Of a DNA stretch of 64,000 bases, positions 31,376 to 39,636 are shown piece by piece. The position numbers and the translations under genes were made by a program. The notes below the pieces were generated by a model that saw nothing but the letters and a program-made list of their open reading frames with translations, was not told the origin of the DNA and ran no database searches. Position 1 is the first letter of the stretch, and each line of letters begins with the position of its first letter. Source of the stretch: Yoonia sp. I 8.24 (GTDB taxonomy: Bacteria > Pseudomonadota > Alphaproteobacteria > Rhodobacterales > Rhodobacteraceae); assembly GCF_022096995.1 (NCBI RefSeq), contig NZ_JACXGQ010000005.1:310001-374000 (forward strand). Direction: 5' to 3'.

Positions 31376-32246
31376 GGTTCTGGCCCGTCGCACCACAAGC
31401 ATGCAAGGCATTCGCAGTGTCGTGCACACCATGAAATCACTGTCGGTCATCAACGCGGCCCCCTATGAACAGGCCGCCCGCGCGATTGAGGCTTATCATC
31501 AGACAGTGCTGACCGGATTGCATGCGTTCTTGTCCCAGTCACCTCCAATGAAAGCGCAGGCATCGCGGTCTGCGTCGCAAGTGATCATTGTTTTCGGGTC
31601 GGATCACGGGCTGTGCGGCAACTACAACGATGCTTTGGCAGCCCAAGCGGCGCCCAATATAGACCCCGAAAAGATCGTCCTATGTGTGGGCGCACAAATG
31701 GCAGGGGCGCTTTCTGATCTTGGTATCAAAGTCGAAAAAACCTTCATGCCACCTGCTTCGGTTGACGGAATCGGGCGGCTTGCGAACCTGTTGACGCTTG
31801 AACTGGACGGTATTCGCATGAAAACCCCCGGTTCAGATATTGCCGTTACGGTCGCTTTTTTTGCTCAAGGCGCGCAAGGATTACAAACTGCTGAGATAAA
31901 ACCGCTTCTCCCGCTTGATGCTGGCCTCATCGAGGGGTTTCGGAGCAAGCCTTGGGTGTCGCGTAGCTTGCCGTTTTTCACGATGCCCCCGGATGACTTG
32001 TTTTTGGCGCTGATCCACGAACATCTTTTTGCCAGCCTGTATCGGGCTGCGGCCGAAGCGATGGTGACTGAAAACGCCGCGCGCCTTGCGCTCATGCAGC
32101 AGGCTGAACAATCGGTTGATGACAGGTTAGACGCGCTAAAAGCCGACACACGTGCGATGCGTCAAAGCGAAATTACGAATGAGCTTTTGGACGTGATTAT
32201 CGGGTTTGAGGCCTTGAAAAAGGACAAAAGACGCAAGCGCGGGTGA
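31359..32246 (+). CDS. atpG: N-type ATPase gamma subunit
   Basis: A 295-residue central rotor shaft: the N-terminal coiled helix ([20 protein letters not shown]), the [12 protein letters not shown] central-domain motif and the long C-terminal helix ([20 protein letters not shown]) match F-type gamma. It is more divergent from housekeeping gamma than alpha or beta are, as usual for the N-type. Last gene of the operon. Confidence 0.9.
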   Translation: MTQSLEVLARRTTSMQGIRSVVHTMKSLSVINAAPYEQAARAIEAYHQTVLTGLHAFLSQSPPMKAQASRSASQVIIVFGSDHGLCGNYNDALAAQAAPNIDPEKIVLCVGAQMAGALSDLGIKVEKTFMPPASVDGIGRLANLLTLELDGIRMKTPGSDIAVTVAFFAQGAQGLQTAEIKPLLPLDAGLIEGFRSKPWVSRSLPFFTMPPDDLFLALIHEHLFASLYRAAAEAMVTENAARLALMQQAEQSVDDRLDALKADTRAMRQSEITNELLDVIIGFEALKKDKRRKRG

Positions 32247-32547
32247 TAAAGTTGGTAGGCTCTTACAGCGTTCTTTGTGTCTCTGATGCGTCGCGCGCTT
32301 TGCCTTTGACCTAGATCACGAAACAAAATCGAATCTATGCGTAAAGTGATTTCGAAGACACTGCACACGTGCATGTGGTCGGAGTGACGCACGATGAATT
32401 CTTGAACTTTGAACGACGGAAAACACAGATGTCGCCGTGTAAATACTAAGAATAGGGGCATCTTAAGTGCCCGGCTATTATATCTCGAAAAACGCAAAAT
32501 GCTGCGTGCTAAGAAAGGTCCTGTCTCATGCAGGGTAATAATCACCG
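32247..32547 (+). other. 301-base intergenic region between atpG and the redox cluster
   Basis: Contains the FNR-like box at 32306-32319. I find no convincing gene: a 72-codon open frame at 32409 lacks a ribosome-binding site and resembles no protein I know. The stretch is more AT-rich than the flanking genes and probably holds the promoter of the cluster starting near 32548. The leader from the box to the first start is long (about 235 bases), so an unrecognised RNA element or small gene remains possible. Confidence 0.5.
32306..32319 (+). promoter_or_regulatory. FNR-like box upstream of the redox cluster
   Basis: TTGAC-CTAG-ATCAC, one mismatch in the right arm from the TTGAY-N4-RTCAA pattern seen three times in this window. 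Distance to the first gene is unusually long. Confidence 0.5.
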
Positions 32548-33288
32548 ATGGCCATAACGACCCCAAGCAATGCGCCGGGTCAGGGCGCACTTGCCCCCAA
32601 TGCGCTGGGGCGGATGGGGTATGCTGACATGATCGCGGCAATGCTTTGGGTCGTTTCTAGCCAAGGCTATTACTTGATCAAAGATAGTTTCGCGTTTGAA
32701 GCTGGGTATGATAGCGCGCCGATACTCTTCACCGCCTACTATCTTGCTTGGAGCGCCATCGCGCTATGGTCTTTCCGATCTTTGATCGCCGAAAGCGTGA
32801 ACCCCAACACGATGACACGCGAAGCGGTAATACTTGTATCGATCCTTGGGTGCTTTGCGCTGTTTGTGATTTATGGCCTACCGCTTTTGCCAAATGTATC
32901 CGAATTGCGCGCGCCCTCTGAACCGCCAGATTTCATGTTCGCATCGGCTTGGTACTATTTGCCAAAATCAGCTGAAATTCTGTTTCAACAAGTATTGGCC
33001 GCAGCGATCATTCTCACCGCGGGGCGTGCCGGGTATCGCCTGTCCACGATTACTTTAGGGATGGCCTTGGCCTTTGGCAGTTTCCATCTGCTGTTAGCAT
33101 TTGATGGTTTCACCCCGACATATGTCACCCGTTTTACCATCTCCGCCACCGCGTTCGGGGCCTTGCTTCCTTATCTCTATTTACGGGCCAATAGCGGGTT
33201 TCGGTGGGCTTATAGCCTGCATTGGGGGTTCTACGCCGTCGATGCGGTGCTGACACATTTCATCCTTGCCGCGCCCCCTTGGGCATAA
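32548..33288 (+). CDS. Seven-helix membrane protein of unknown function, redox cluster
   Basis: I do not recognise a family. The 246-residue protein has about seven predicted helices, with a loop (about residues 112-130) rich in Pro and acidic residues. His residues at the ends of helices 5 and 7 (GSFHLLLAF, SLHWGFYAV, LTHFIL) could bind haem, but that is a guess. The ATG at 32548 has a weak ribosome site; ATG 32614 is preceded by GGGGCGG and is a real alternative. It is 27 bases upstream of the ferredoxin and shares its strand, so it is probably the first gene of the redox operon. Confidence 0.7.
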   Translation: MAITTPSNAPGQGALAPNALGRMGYADMIAAMLWVVSSQGYYLIKDSFAFEAGYDSAPILFTAYYLAWSAIALWSFRSLIAESVNPNTMTREAVILVSILGCFALFVIYGLPLLPNVSELRAPSEPPDFMFASAWYYLPKSAEILFQQVLAAAIILTAGRAGYRLSTITLGMALAFGSFHLLLAFDGFTPTYVTRFTISATAFGALLPYLYLRANSGFRWAYSLHWGFYAVDAVLTHFILAAPPWA

Positions 33289-33315
33289 TCAGAAAACACT
33301 GACTGGATAGAGAAC

Positions 33316-33525
33316 ATGACAATCAAAAGTATCAGCGGCTGCATCGGGTGCGAGGAATGCGTAAAGTCTTGCCCTTGCGATGTCATCCGCATGGACGGGA
33401 ACAAGGCGTATATCGCCCATGCTGCCGACTGCCAAATCTGCCACCTTTGCCGGATGTATTGCCCCGTTGATGCCATCGAGATGGCACCGGAAAAATCCAT
33501 TCCTGTGATCTTGCCTTGGGGATGA
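33316..33525 (+). CDS. Dicluster 4Fe-4S ferredoxin
   Basis: A 69-residue protein with two classic cluster motifs, CIGCEECVKSCPCDVI (about residues 9-24) and CQICHLCRMYCPVDAI (about 40-55), each C-x2-C-x2-C-x3-C. No signal peptide, so cytoplasmic. It resembles the small electron-carrying AprB/NapF-type proteins. It overlaps the following cytochrome-like gene region, and so is a likely electron donor to that membrane protein. Confidence 0.9.
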   Translation: MTIKSISGCIGCEECVKSCPCDVIRMDGNKAYIAHAADCQICHLCRMYCPVDAIEMAPEKSIPVILPWG

Positions 33526-33527
33526 CT

Positions 33528-34199
33528 ATGAAGCTTTCTGCACAAAAATATGCGATCATCGCGGGCCTTTTCATTTTCGTCGGGCTGCCGGTCTTATTCT
33601 ACACATTGGGCGATGCCCCACGCCGTACGGTGCTAAAAGAAGCGATTTCCATCGCGACGCTCTTGGCTCTTTCGATGATGCTGGGGCAATTCTTTCTCGC
33701 GCGGAGCAACGAAACCCTGCTGAGCCTGTTCAAACCGCCGCAAGTTCAGAAATTCCATAAATATATCGCCTATTCCGCAGTCGTCGTCATTCTGCTGCAC
33801 CCGGCACTGATCGTATTACCGCGTCATTGGGAAGGCGGGATAAAACCGTGGGACGCATTTATCACCATGATCACTGACCTTGGAAATATTGGTATCATTC
33901 TAGGCATTGTGGCTTGGTGCTTGTTGCTGATGCTGAGCATCACCGCGTTTTTTCGCAAGAAACTGATCCCGCGTTTTAAGCTGCGCTATCGCGGTTGGCG
34001 GTATTTTCATGGGGGGCTCGCGGTGACGTTTACCGTGTTGGCGCTGTGGCACGCAATTGCCTTGGGCCGCCATACTGACGCTGCCATGTCGGCCTTCTTT
34101 ATCACTGTGGCCGTGCTTGGTTTTGCGATGCTGGCCCAGATGTATTGGGGCGCAAAAACGCCCAAATCGAAACCGACGTCCAAAGGGGCCGTGACATGA
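33528..34199 (+). CDS. Ferric-reductase-like haem-b membrane protein, redox cluster
   Basis: A 223-residue protein with six predicted helices and paired helix histidines: FHKYIAY and LLHPALIV in helix 3, YFHGG and LWHAIALG in helix 5. Four His in two helices fits bis-haem ligation in the ferric-reductase-like fold. It would carry electrons from cytoplasmic ferredoxin to the periplasmic flavoprotein. ATG 33522 overlaps the ferredoxin stop, but 33528 has TTGGGG at a better distance. Its stop overlaps the flavoprotein ATG (ATGA). Confidence 0.82.
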   Translation: MKLSAQKYAIIAGLFIFVGLPVLFYTLGDAPRRTVLKEAISIATLLALSMMLGQFFLARSNETLLSLFKPPQVQKFHKYIAYSAVVVILLHPALIVLPRHWEGGIKPWDAFITMITDLGNIGIILGIVAWCLLLMLSITAFFRKKLIPRFKLRYRGWRYFHGGLAVTFTVLALWHAIALGRHTDAAMSAFFITVAVLGFAMLAQMYWGAKTPKSKPTSKGAVT

Positions 34200-35941
34200 C
34201 CGATCTAAACGACACAACATCACCAACCCGCCGCGAGTTCCTTGCCCTATCTGGCGCGACCGCTGGCATCGCCTCGCTTGGCATGGCGGCATGGGCGCAA
34301 AACAATGTTGAAATTGACGTGGACGCGATTACCAACACAGACCACGTGACGGATGTCTTGGTTATTGGTGGCGGAATGGCGGGGCTTTTTGCTGCTGTAA
34401 AGGCGCATGATGCGGGCGCGGCCACAATGATCGTGTCCAAAGGACGCTTGGGCGCATCCGGCCTGACGCCGTTTGGCAAGGGTTTCTTCGTGTTTGACCC
34501 GGATACAGAAAGCGGCACCATCGATGATTTCGTCGATACAGTGTCACGTTCGGCGCTTGGCACAAACAACCCGACTTACACGCGCCAGTTGGCGGTGCAC
34601 TCGATGGCCCGCGCGCAGGAACTGCGTGATTGGGGCTTCTTCGATCAAACGCTGGCGAATCGCCCGTTTATTAAGCCTATCGAAGAACGTAACATCCCGC
34701 TGCTTGAACGCGTTGTTGTGACCCATCTAATCAAAGAGGACGGGCGCATTGCGGGTGCTGCAGGTTTCCGCGTCGATGCCGAAGAAACAGTCACTATTCG
34801 GGCCAAATCAGTGATTCTTTGCACAGGTGCGGGCGGGTTTAAGCCAAGCGGTTTCCCACTTGGCGATCTGACCCATGATGGCACGATCATGGCCTATGAA
34901 ATTGGTGCCAAGGTCACAGGCAAAGAATGGAACGATGGCCATTCGACCCGCAGCGTGAACCCCGCCGCCTGCTATGACAATTGGGGCGACATGTTTGAAC
35001 GTGTCCCATCGACAAATGGCGTCGAGGTGCATCACGATCTGGGCGTCGACATCAACTACCGCGCCTATGTGACGGGCAACCCGGTCTCTGGTGGGACCGG
35101 TGCGGTGCAGCCTACCGAAGCCGTAGACGGCGGGCCCTATGTGCCCGAGGAATTTCAAAATGTTGGTCAGCCTTCGGGTGACGGGGAAGGTGGCGCGCTC
35201 GGTGCCCCCCCCTCTGGCGAAGGCGGTGCCCCCGGTGGCCCGCCCCCCGGCTTTGCGGCAAGTGCGAATGTGGGCGGTGCCTCGGCTGGGATGGCGATCC
35301 ATAAATCCGAAGGGCTGGTTCCGTTTGATGATCGTTGCGCGTCTAACATCGCAGGTCTTTATGCGGCGGGCGATGCGCTTGGTAGCCATATGGCGGGCGG
35401 TATTTACACACAAATCGGGTCGTCGCTTGCGGGGTCTGCCGTGCAGGGCGCCATCGCGGGCGAGGCGGCAGCAGAATTTGCCGACACAGTGGAAACCCCC
35501 GTCATTAGCGATGATCGCCTGATTGAATTTACCGACGAAATCCTTGCGCCCTTGCGCCGCGAGGCAGGGTATGGCCCCGCATGGGTTACACAAACCCTAC
35601 AAGGCATCATGATCCCGAACTTCGTGCTTTATATCAAAAAGGCGTCGATGATGACCGCCGCGCTCGCCTATGTTGAAGAGCTGCGGGACCACCATGCCCC
35701 GATGTTGCGCGCAGCCAACATGCACGAACTACGCTTGGCCCATGAAACCCGCAATATGATCCTGAGCGCGGAAATGAAGATGCGCGCCTCGCTGATGCGC
35801 ACGGAAAGCCGCTGCAGTCACTACCGGCTGGATTATCCAGAGGTGGACGACGAAAACTGGCGCGCCTGGATCAATATCTACCGTGGCACGGACGGTGCAA
35901 TGCAGCTTGAAAAGCAGCCTTTCGATACATGGCCTACCTAA
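34196..35941 (+). CDS. Tat-exported FAD flavoprotein, fumarate-reductase/AprA superfamily
   Basis: A 581-residue oxidoreductase. A twin-arginine signal (SPTRREFLALSGATAG, Arg12-13) is followed by the FAD dinucleotide motif VLVIGGGMAG (about 54-63). The second FAD segment is GLYAAGDALGSHMAGG, and the C-terminal RTESRCSHYRLDYP (about 535-548) is the fumarate reductase/adenylylsulfate reductase capping signature. A Gly/Pro-rich low-complexity insert (about 324-355) interrupts it. The Tat signal puts it in the periplasm with FAD bound. Substrate unknown. Coupled by ATGA to the haem-b gene. The frame is open upstream to 34145, but 34196 is the natural start. Confidence 0.88.
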   Translation: MTDLNDTTSPTRREFLALSGATAGIASLGMAAWAQNNVEIDVDAITNTDHVTDVLVIGGGMAGLFAAVKAHDAGAATMIVSKGRLGASGLTPFGKGFFVFDPDTESGTIDDFVDTVSRSALGTNNPTYTRQLAVHSMARAQELRDWGFFDQTLANRPFIKPIEERNIPLLERVVVTHLIKEDGRIAGAAGFRVDAEETVTIRAKSVILCTGAGGFKPSGFPLGDLTHDGTIMAYEIGAKVTGKEWNDGHSTRSVNPAACYDNWGDMFERVPSTNGVEVHHDLGVDINYRAYVTGNPVSGGTGAVQPTEAVDGGPYVPEEFQNVGQPSGDGEGGALGAPPSGEGGAPGGPPPGFAASANVGGASAGMAIHKSEGLVPFDDRCASNIAGLYAAGDALGSHMAGGIYTQIGSSLAGSAVQGAIAGEAAAEFADTVETPVISDDRLIEFTDEILAPLRREAGYGPAWVTQTLQGIMIPNFVLYIKKASMMTAALAYVEELRDHHAPMLRAANMHELRLAHETRNMILSAEMKMRASLMRTESRCSHYRLDYPEVDDENWRAWINIYRGTDGAMQLEKQPFDTWPT

Positions 35942-35963
35942 TCATTTCAAAGAGGCACTACAA

Positions 35964-37196
35964 ATGACCCAAACACCACTGAACCTTACAACGGTTCTTG
36001 CGATTGCTGCGCTGGCGCAAACAGCAACCGCGCAGCCCACATTCCCGATTGTCGATACGGGGCAAAGCAGCTGTTTTGACGCAAGCAACGCTATTGAGTG
36101 CCCCTCAGCAGGCGTCGCGTTTTACGGCCAAGATGCCCAGTTTGATGGCACCCAACCCAGCTATACCGACAATGGTGATGGCACTGTCACCGACAATGTC
36201 ACGGGCTTGATGTGGGCCAAGACGCCTGACATGAACGGTGACGGCGATATTCTTGCCGAAGACAAGATGAGCTATGAGGCTGCATTGGCTGGTGCCGCGG
36301 ATTTTGATCTTGGCGGCTATGACGATTGGCGCCTTCCGACCATCAAGGAAATGTATTCGCTGATGGATTTCGATGGCGTTGATCCATCGGGATATGAGAG
36401 CGAGGACACCTCTGGCCTTATCCCGTTTATTGACCGCGACTACTTCGACTTTGCCTATGGCGACACCGACGCGGGTGAGCGGATTATCGACAGCCAGATG
36501 GCGTCAAGCACGCTGTACGTCTCGGGCACGAACGCCACAAATGACGCAGCTTTGTTTGGGGTCAACTTCGCGGATGGTCGGATCAAAGGCTATGGCCTTG
36601 AATTGCATGGACGCGACAAGACATTCTTTGTCATGTATGTGCGCGGTGACACGGGCTATGGCGTAAATGATTTCACTGATAACGGCGACGGCATTGTAAC
36701 GGATGCATCCAGTGGGCTGATGTGGACCCAAGCCGACAATGGCGAGGCAATCAGTTGGGAGGATGCGCTGGCATATGCGCAGACAGCCAATGCCGAGACC
36801 TACCTTGGCCACGACGATTGGCGCGTGCCCAATGTCAAGGAATTGCAAGCGATCGTAGATTACACACGTTCACCTGATACAACGGATTCGCCCGCGATTG
36901 ATCCAGTTTTTGCGAGCGCCGCAATCACCAATGAAGCCGGGCAGGTCGATTATGGGTGGATCTGGTCGTCGACCACCCACGCCAATTGGACCGACGTAGA
37001 GGGCGGGGCTGGTGCTTACGTCAGCTTTGGCCGGGCGATGGGCTATTTCGATGATGTCTGGACGGATGTGCATGGCGCAGGGTCGCAGCGATCTGATCCA
37101 AAGCTTGGTGATCCCGCAGATTTTCCAAAAGGAAACGGCCCTCAGGGTGATGCACAGCGTATTTTCAATTTTGTCCGTCTGGTACGCGACGGGTGA
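35964..37196 (+). CDS. Secreted protein with two DUF1566 (Lcl) domains
   Basis: A 410-residue protein with a Sec signal peptide (about residues 1-24, ending TATAQ) and two copies of the Lcl/DUF1566 fold, each opening YTDNGDGTVTDNVTGLMWAK-like (about residue 60) or FTDNGDGIVTDASSGLMW (about 235) and containing DDWRLPTIKEM / DDWRVPNVKEL. The domain is often found on bacterial surface proteins and adhesins; function unknown. It begins 22 bases after the flavoprotein with AGAGG before the ATG, so it is part of the redox operon. The Asp-Asn-Gly repeats may bind Ca2+. Confidence 0.85.
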   Translation: MTQTPLNLTTVLAIAALAQTATAQPTFPIVDTGQSSCFDASNAIECPSAGVAFYGQDAQFDGTQPSYTDNGDGTVTDNVTGLMWAKTPDMNGDGDILAEDKMSYEAALAGAADFDLGGYDDWRLPTIKEMYSLMDFDGVDPSGYESEDTSGLIPFIDRDYFDFAYGDTDAGERIIDSQMASSTLYVSGTNATNDAALFGVNFADGRIKGYGLELHGRDKTFFVMYVRGDTGYGVNDFTDNGDGIVTDASSGLMWTQADNGEAISWEDALAYAQTANAETYLGHDDWRVPNVKELQAIVDYTRSPDTTDSPAIDPVFASAAITNEAGQVDYGWIWSSTTHANWTDVEGGAGAYVSFGRAMGYFDDVWTDVHGAGSQRSDPKLGDPADFPKGNGPQGDAQRIFNFVRLVRDG

Positions 37197-37288
37197 TCAT
37201 GACAGTCTGATCGTACCCGTGATTTGAATGCACGCAGTACAGCGACCGACACGCAGATAGACGCGGGCGAAAGCGCATAAGCGGTGGG

Positions 37289-37641
37289 CTGCAGTTGTTT
37301 GTGGGGACCGCGCTGTTTATCTTTGCCACGGCTGCAATTGGCTTCATGCGCGCCACGTTGGCCCGGTCCATCGCGTAGTTCGCCATGTTTCCCATGCTTG
37401 TTTACCTGCCGGTTGTGCTGCTTTCAGGCGGCGTCAGTCCGGTCGAAAACCAACCCGATATCCTGCAAGAGATCACTTGGTTTTTGCCGTCATGCCACGA
37501 TCTCGACTTGGCCAAATCTGTTCGGAACTGCATGGCTTGACGCGGTCTGGACTCAAATCTTGACAATCGCAGGACTTGGAACCGTCTTTTTTGTTGATCA
37601 GCCCTAGCCTATTCCGACGCTCCATCAAAGCTGGCGGATGA
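37289..37641 (+). pseudogene. Decayed ABC-2 transporter permease (YhhJ/YbhR-type) fragment
   Basis: Only C-terminal permease pieces are readable. One frame gives LQLFVGTALFIFATAAIGF, an in-frame TAG, then YLPVVLLSGGVSPVENQPD and ITWFLPS. The next frame gives LDAVWTQILTIAGLGTVFF, and a third SLFRRSIK. In intact relatives these run together at the end of an ABC-2 permease. No N-terminal half or partner ATPase is present, so this is a remnant from an insertion or deletion event. It explains most of the 526-base gap between 37196 and 37723. Confidence 0.7.
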
Positions 37642-37722
37642 TTCGATTCTATTTGGTGTTGCGCCGGGCACGAATGGCCCGACGCAGTTTTTAGGGTCAG
37701 ACAAAACTGCCTAATGCGCCCA

Positions 37723-38253
37723 TTATTCTGTGCGTGTCGCCCAAGTTTGATAGGCGGCGCTATCCGCGTCACAAACTTCCAACGTCAGGGCTTTGATTTG
37801 GTTGGTGTCGCTGCGGCCAGACCGTGTGTCCTCACCGACGGTAAAGCACATGTCGGTTGCAGAGGCAGGTGTGATCGTACCTTCGCCAGAAAAGACGAAA
37901 GATTGCGCTGCGCTGCCGTCACAATCGGCCAGCGCAAGTGTGGCGCCTGCTTCGGTCGACGCGGCCTGCGCGCAGACGTCGAATTCTGGCATGTACAGCA
38001 GACCGTCGGCGAATTTTTCGGTGTCGAAAATTTGGTCGACAAGCAGTTCACCAAGTGGGCTGTAGCACGTGTGGCCTTGCAAGCCGTTGGCCGGATCTGC
38101 CTGCGCACCTTTGCCGCCGGCGATATCAACACAATAGCCGTCTTGTGTGTTGTCGAGGATATCTGTCAGATAGATTTCGACATTCTCGGCTTGTGCGGTG
38201 CTAGCGACAAGCATGGCGCTGATGAGGCCTGAGAAGAAAATGCGGTTTAACAT
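37723..38253 (-). CDS. Secreted ricin-B-like (beta-trefoil) protein
   Basis: A 176-residue protein with a Sec signal peptide (to about residue 22, TAQAE). The rest resembles a single ricin-type beta-trefoil: repeated YCVDIAGG, DVCAQAASTEAGATLALADCDGSAAQSF and the final SAAYQTWATR close to a QxW element. Such domains usually bind sugars; the ligand is unknown. AGGA precedes the ATG. It lies downstream of the second DUF1566 gene on the same strand, 57 bases apart, and is likely co-transcribed. Confidence 0.72.
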   Translation of the reverse strand: MLNRIFFSGLISAMLVASTAQAENVEIYLTDILDNTQDGYCVDIAGGKGAQADPANGLQGHTCYSPLGELLVDQIFDTEKFADGLLYMPEFDVCAQAASTEAGATLALADCDGSAAQSFVFSGEGTITPASATDMCFTVGEDTRSGRSDTNQIKALTLEVCDADSAAYQTWATRTE

Positions 38254-38310
38254 AAGTGTATTCCTTTTTTAGATGGGGCCCGTATTTTGGACCCCGTTGA
38301 GTTTCGTATC

Positions 38311-39519
38311 TTAACGTACACAGCGCACAAGGTTGTCGGCGCGATTGTAGTCACAAGCGTTGATAGAACAGGTCGTGTCTTCGGTCATTTCTTGGTCAGC
38401 GGTTGACTTGATAGAAGACCGCTGCGCGCCTGCGCCATGCCAGTCGGTGAATTCTGTCTGCTCGCCTGCCATGCTCAGCGCTTTGCCGAATGCGATGACG
38501 TTGGCGTAGTTTTTCCAGTCGCCGAATGTCGTGCTGGTCCAGAAATCCAGTGTTTCAGAATCCTCTGTGATCATGAAATAGTTTTCGTCGATCGCGGGAA
38601 AACCGGTACGGCGATAATCCACGATGCTTTGCAGTTCTTTGGAGGTCGGGAGATACCAATCATCATGACCGCCAAGCTCAAGCGCTTCGCAATAGGCAAG
38701 CGCATCGTCCCACTCGCGGCGTGCGCCATCGTCAGATTGCTGCCACATGCGGCCGGTGGCTGCGTCGGTGACGGTACCATCGCCATTGTCGGCAAATTCA
38801 TTCACCCCGTACACGCCTTCGTCGCCGCTCACACAGCGCACGTAGTTGCCTGGTGCTTGGCTTGCCAGACCACTCGTGGCGGCAGCGCCAGTGTAGAAAT
38901 TCAGACCTGTCCCGTAAGATTTGATATGGCCATCCGCAAAGTTAAAGCCAAAGGCGGCTTGGTTCATACCGTTTTGCACGGGCCCTTTGATATAAAGCGT
39001 GTTGCTCCAATATTGGCCCGCAAAGATCATTTCACCGTCAGGATAGAAGAAGTCAAAGACGCTTGTGTCGATGTAAGGGGTTGGTTCGCCTTCTTCTGGT
39101 GTTAGTAGCTCGCCGCGATTGTCGGCCAGTGAATACAGCTCTTTGATCGAGGGCACGCGCCAATCAGTGCGATCACCAAGTTCAAGCGCTTCGCAATAGT
39201 CGAGCGCATCAGCGTATTGAAGACGTTCGTTTTGCGGGGTTTGCTGCCAGACAAGCTGTGTGTTGTCGTCCAAAACTGTGCCGTCGCCATTGTCGGTATA
39301 TGAAGCCGCCAAACGTGGGTGCTGGGTGTCTTGACCGTACAAGGCTTCGCCGACTGCGGGGCAGGTGATTTTTACGCCGATATTGTCATAGCAAGCATCT
39401 TGCATTGTATCGACGATCGCGAATGTCACATCTTGTGCCATGCCTGCTTGGGTGGAAAGAGCCAGCAGTGCAGGTGTCAGGTAGGACGCCAGCGTAAATG
39501 GGCTAAGACGGCGTGTCAT
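38311..39519 (-). CDS. Secreted protein with two DUF1566 (Lcl) domains, paralogue
   Basis: A 402-residue paralogue of the protein encoded at 35964. The signal peptide ends near TQAGMAQ (about residue 29). Two Lcl repeats are visible, at about residues 70-215 (YTDNGDGTVLDDNTQLVWQQ, DWRVPSIKELYSL) and 235-400 (FADNGDGTVTDAATGRMWQQ, DDWYLPTSKELQSI). Extra cysteine pairs near the C-terminus (CSINACDYN) may form disulphides. Strong AAAGGAG before ATG 39519. Downstream of the AraC-type regulator and upstream of the ricin-B-like gene. Confidence 0.85.
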   Translation of the reverse strand: MTRRLSPFTLASYLTPALLALSTQAGMAQDVTFAIVDTMQDACYDNIGVKITCPAVGEALYGQDTQHPRLAASYTDNGDGTVLDDNTQLVWQQTPQNERLQYADALDYCEALELGDRTDWRVPSIKELYSLADNRGELLTPEEGEPTPYIDTSVFDFFYPDGEMIFAGQYWSNTLYIKGPVQNGMNQAAFGFNFADGHIKSYGTGLNFYTGAAATSGLASQAPGNYVRCVSGDEGVYGVNEFADNGDGTVTDAATGRMWQQSDDGARREWDDALAYCEALELGGHDDWYLPTSKELQSIVDYRRTGFPAIDENYFMITEDSETLDFWTSTTFGDWKNYANVIAFGKALSMAGEQTEFTDWHGAGAQRSSIKSTADQEMTEDTTCSINACDYNRADNLVRCVR

Positions 39520-39636
39520 AAGAAAATCTCCTTTGAGAAAGCTAAACATTACACCTGCCTTATACGCTGCCCTGCGGGCTAAATCGTCCTCGCCGCTAAG
39601 CCCGTACGCGCCAAAACGGAAAAATTTGTTTAAAGC

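Noticed and set aside
32409-32627. A possible 72-residue gene in the gap before the redox cluster
   Set aside because: No ribosome-binding site, overlaps the start of the 32548 gene, and no recognisable pattern. Kept only as a remark on the intergenic region.
34808-35593. A 261-codon open frame antisense to the flavoprotein
   Set aside because: Mirror of a strongly conserved flavoprotein; composition (Arg/His/Cys-rich) is typical of antisense frames.
38281-38303. GGGGCC...GGACCCC repeat between the ricin-B-like and DUF1566 genes as a terminator
   Set aside because: Only four to five paired bases with a mismatch and no T-run.
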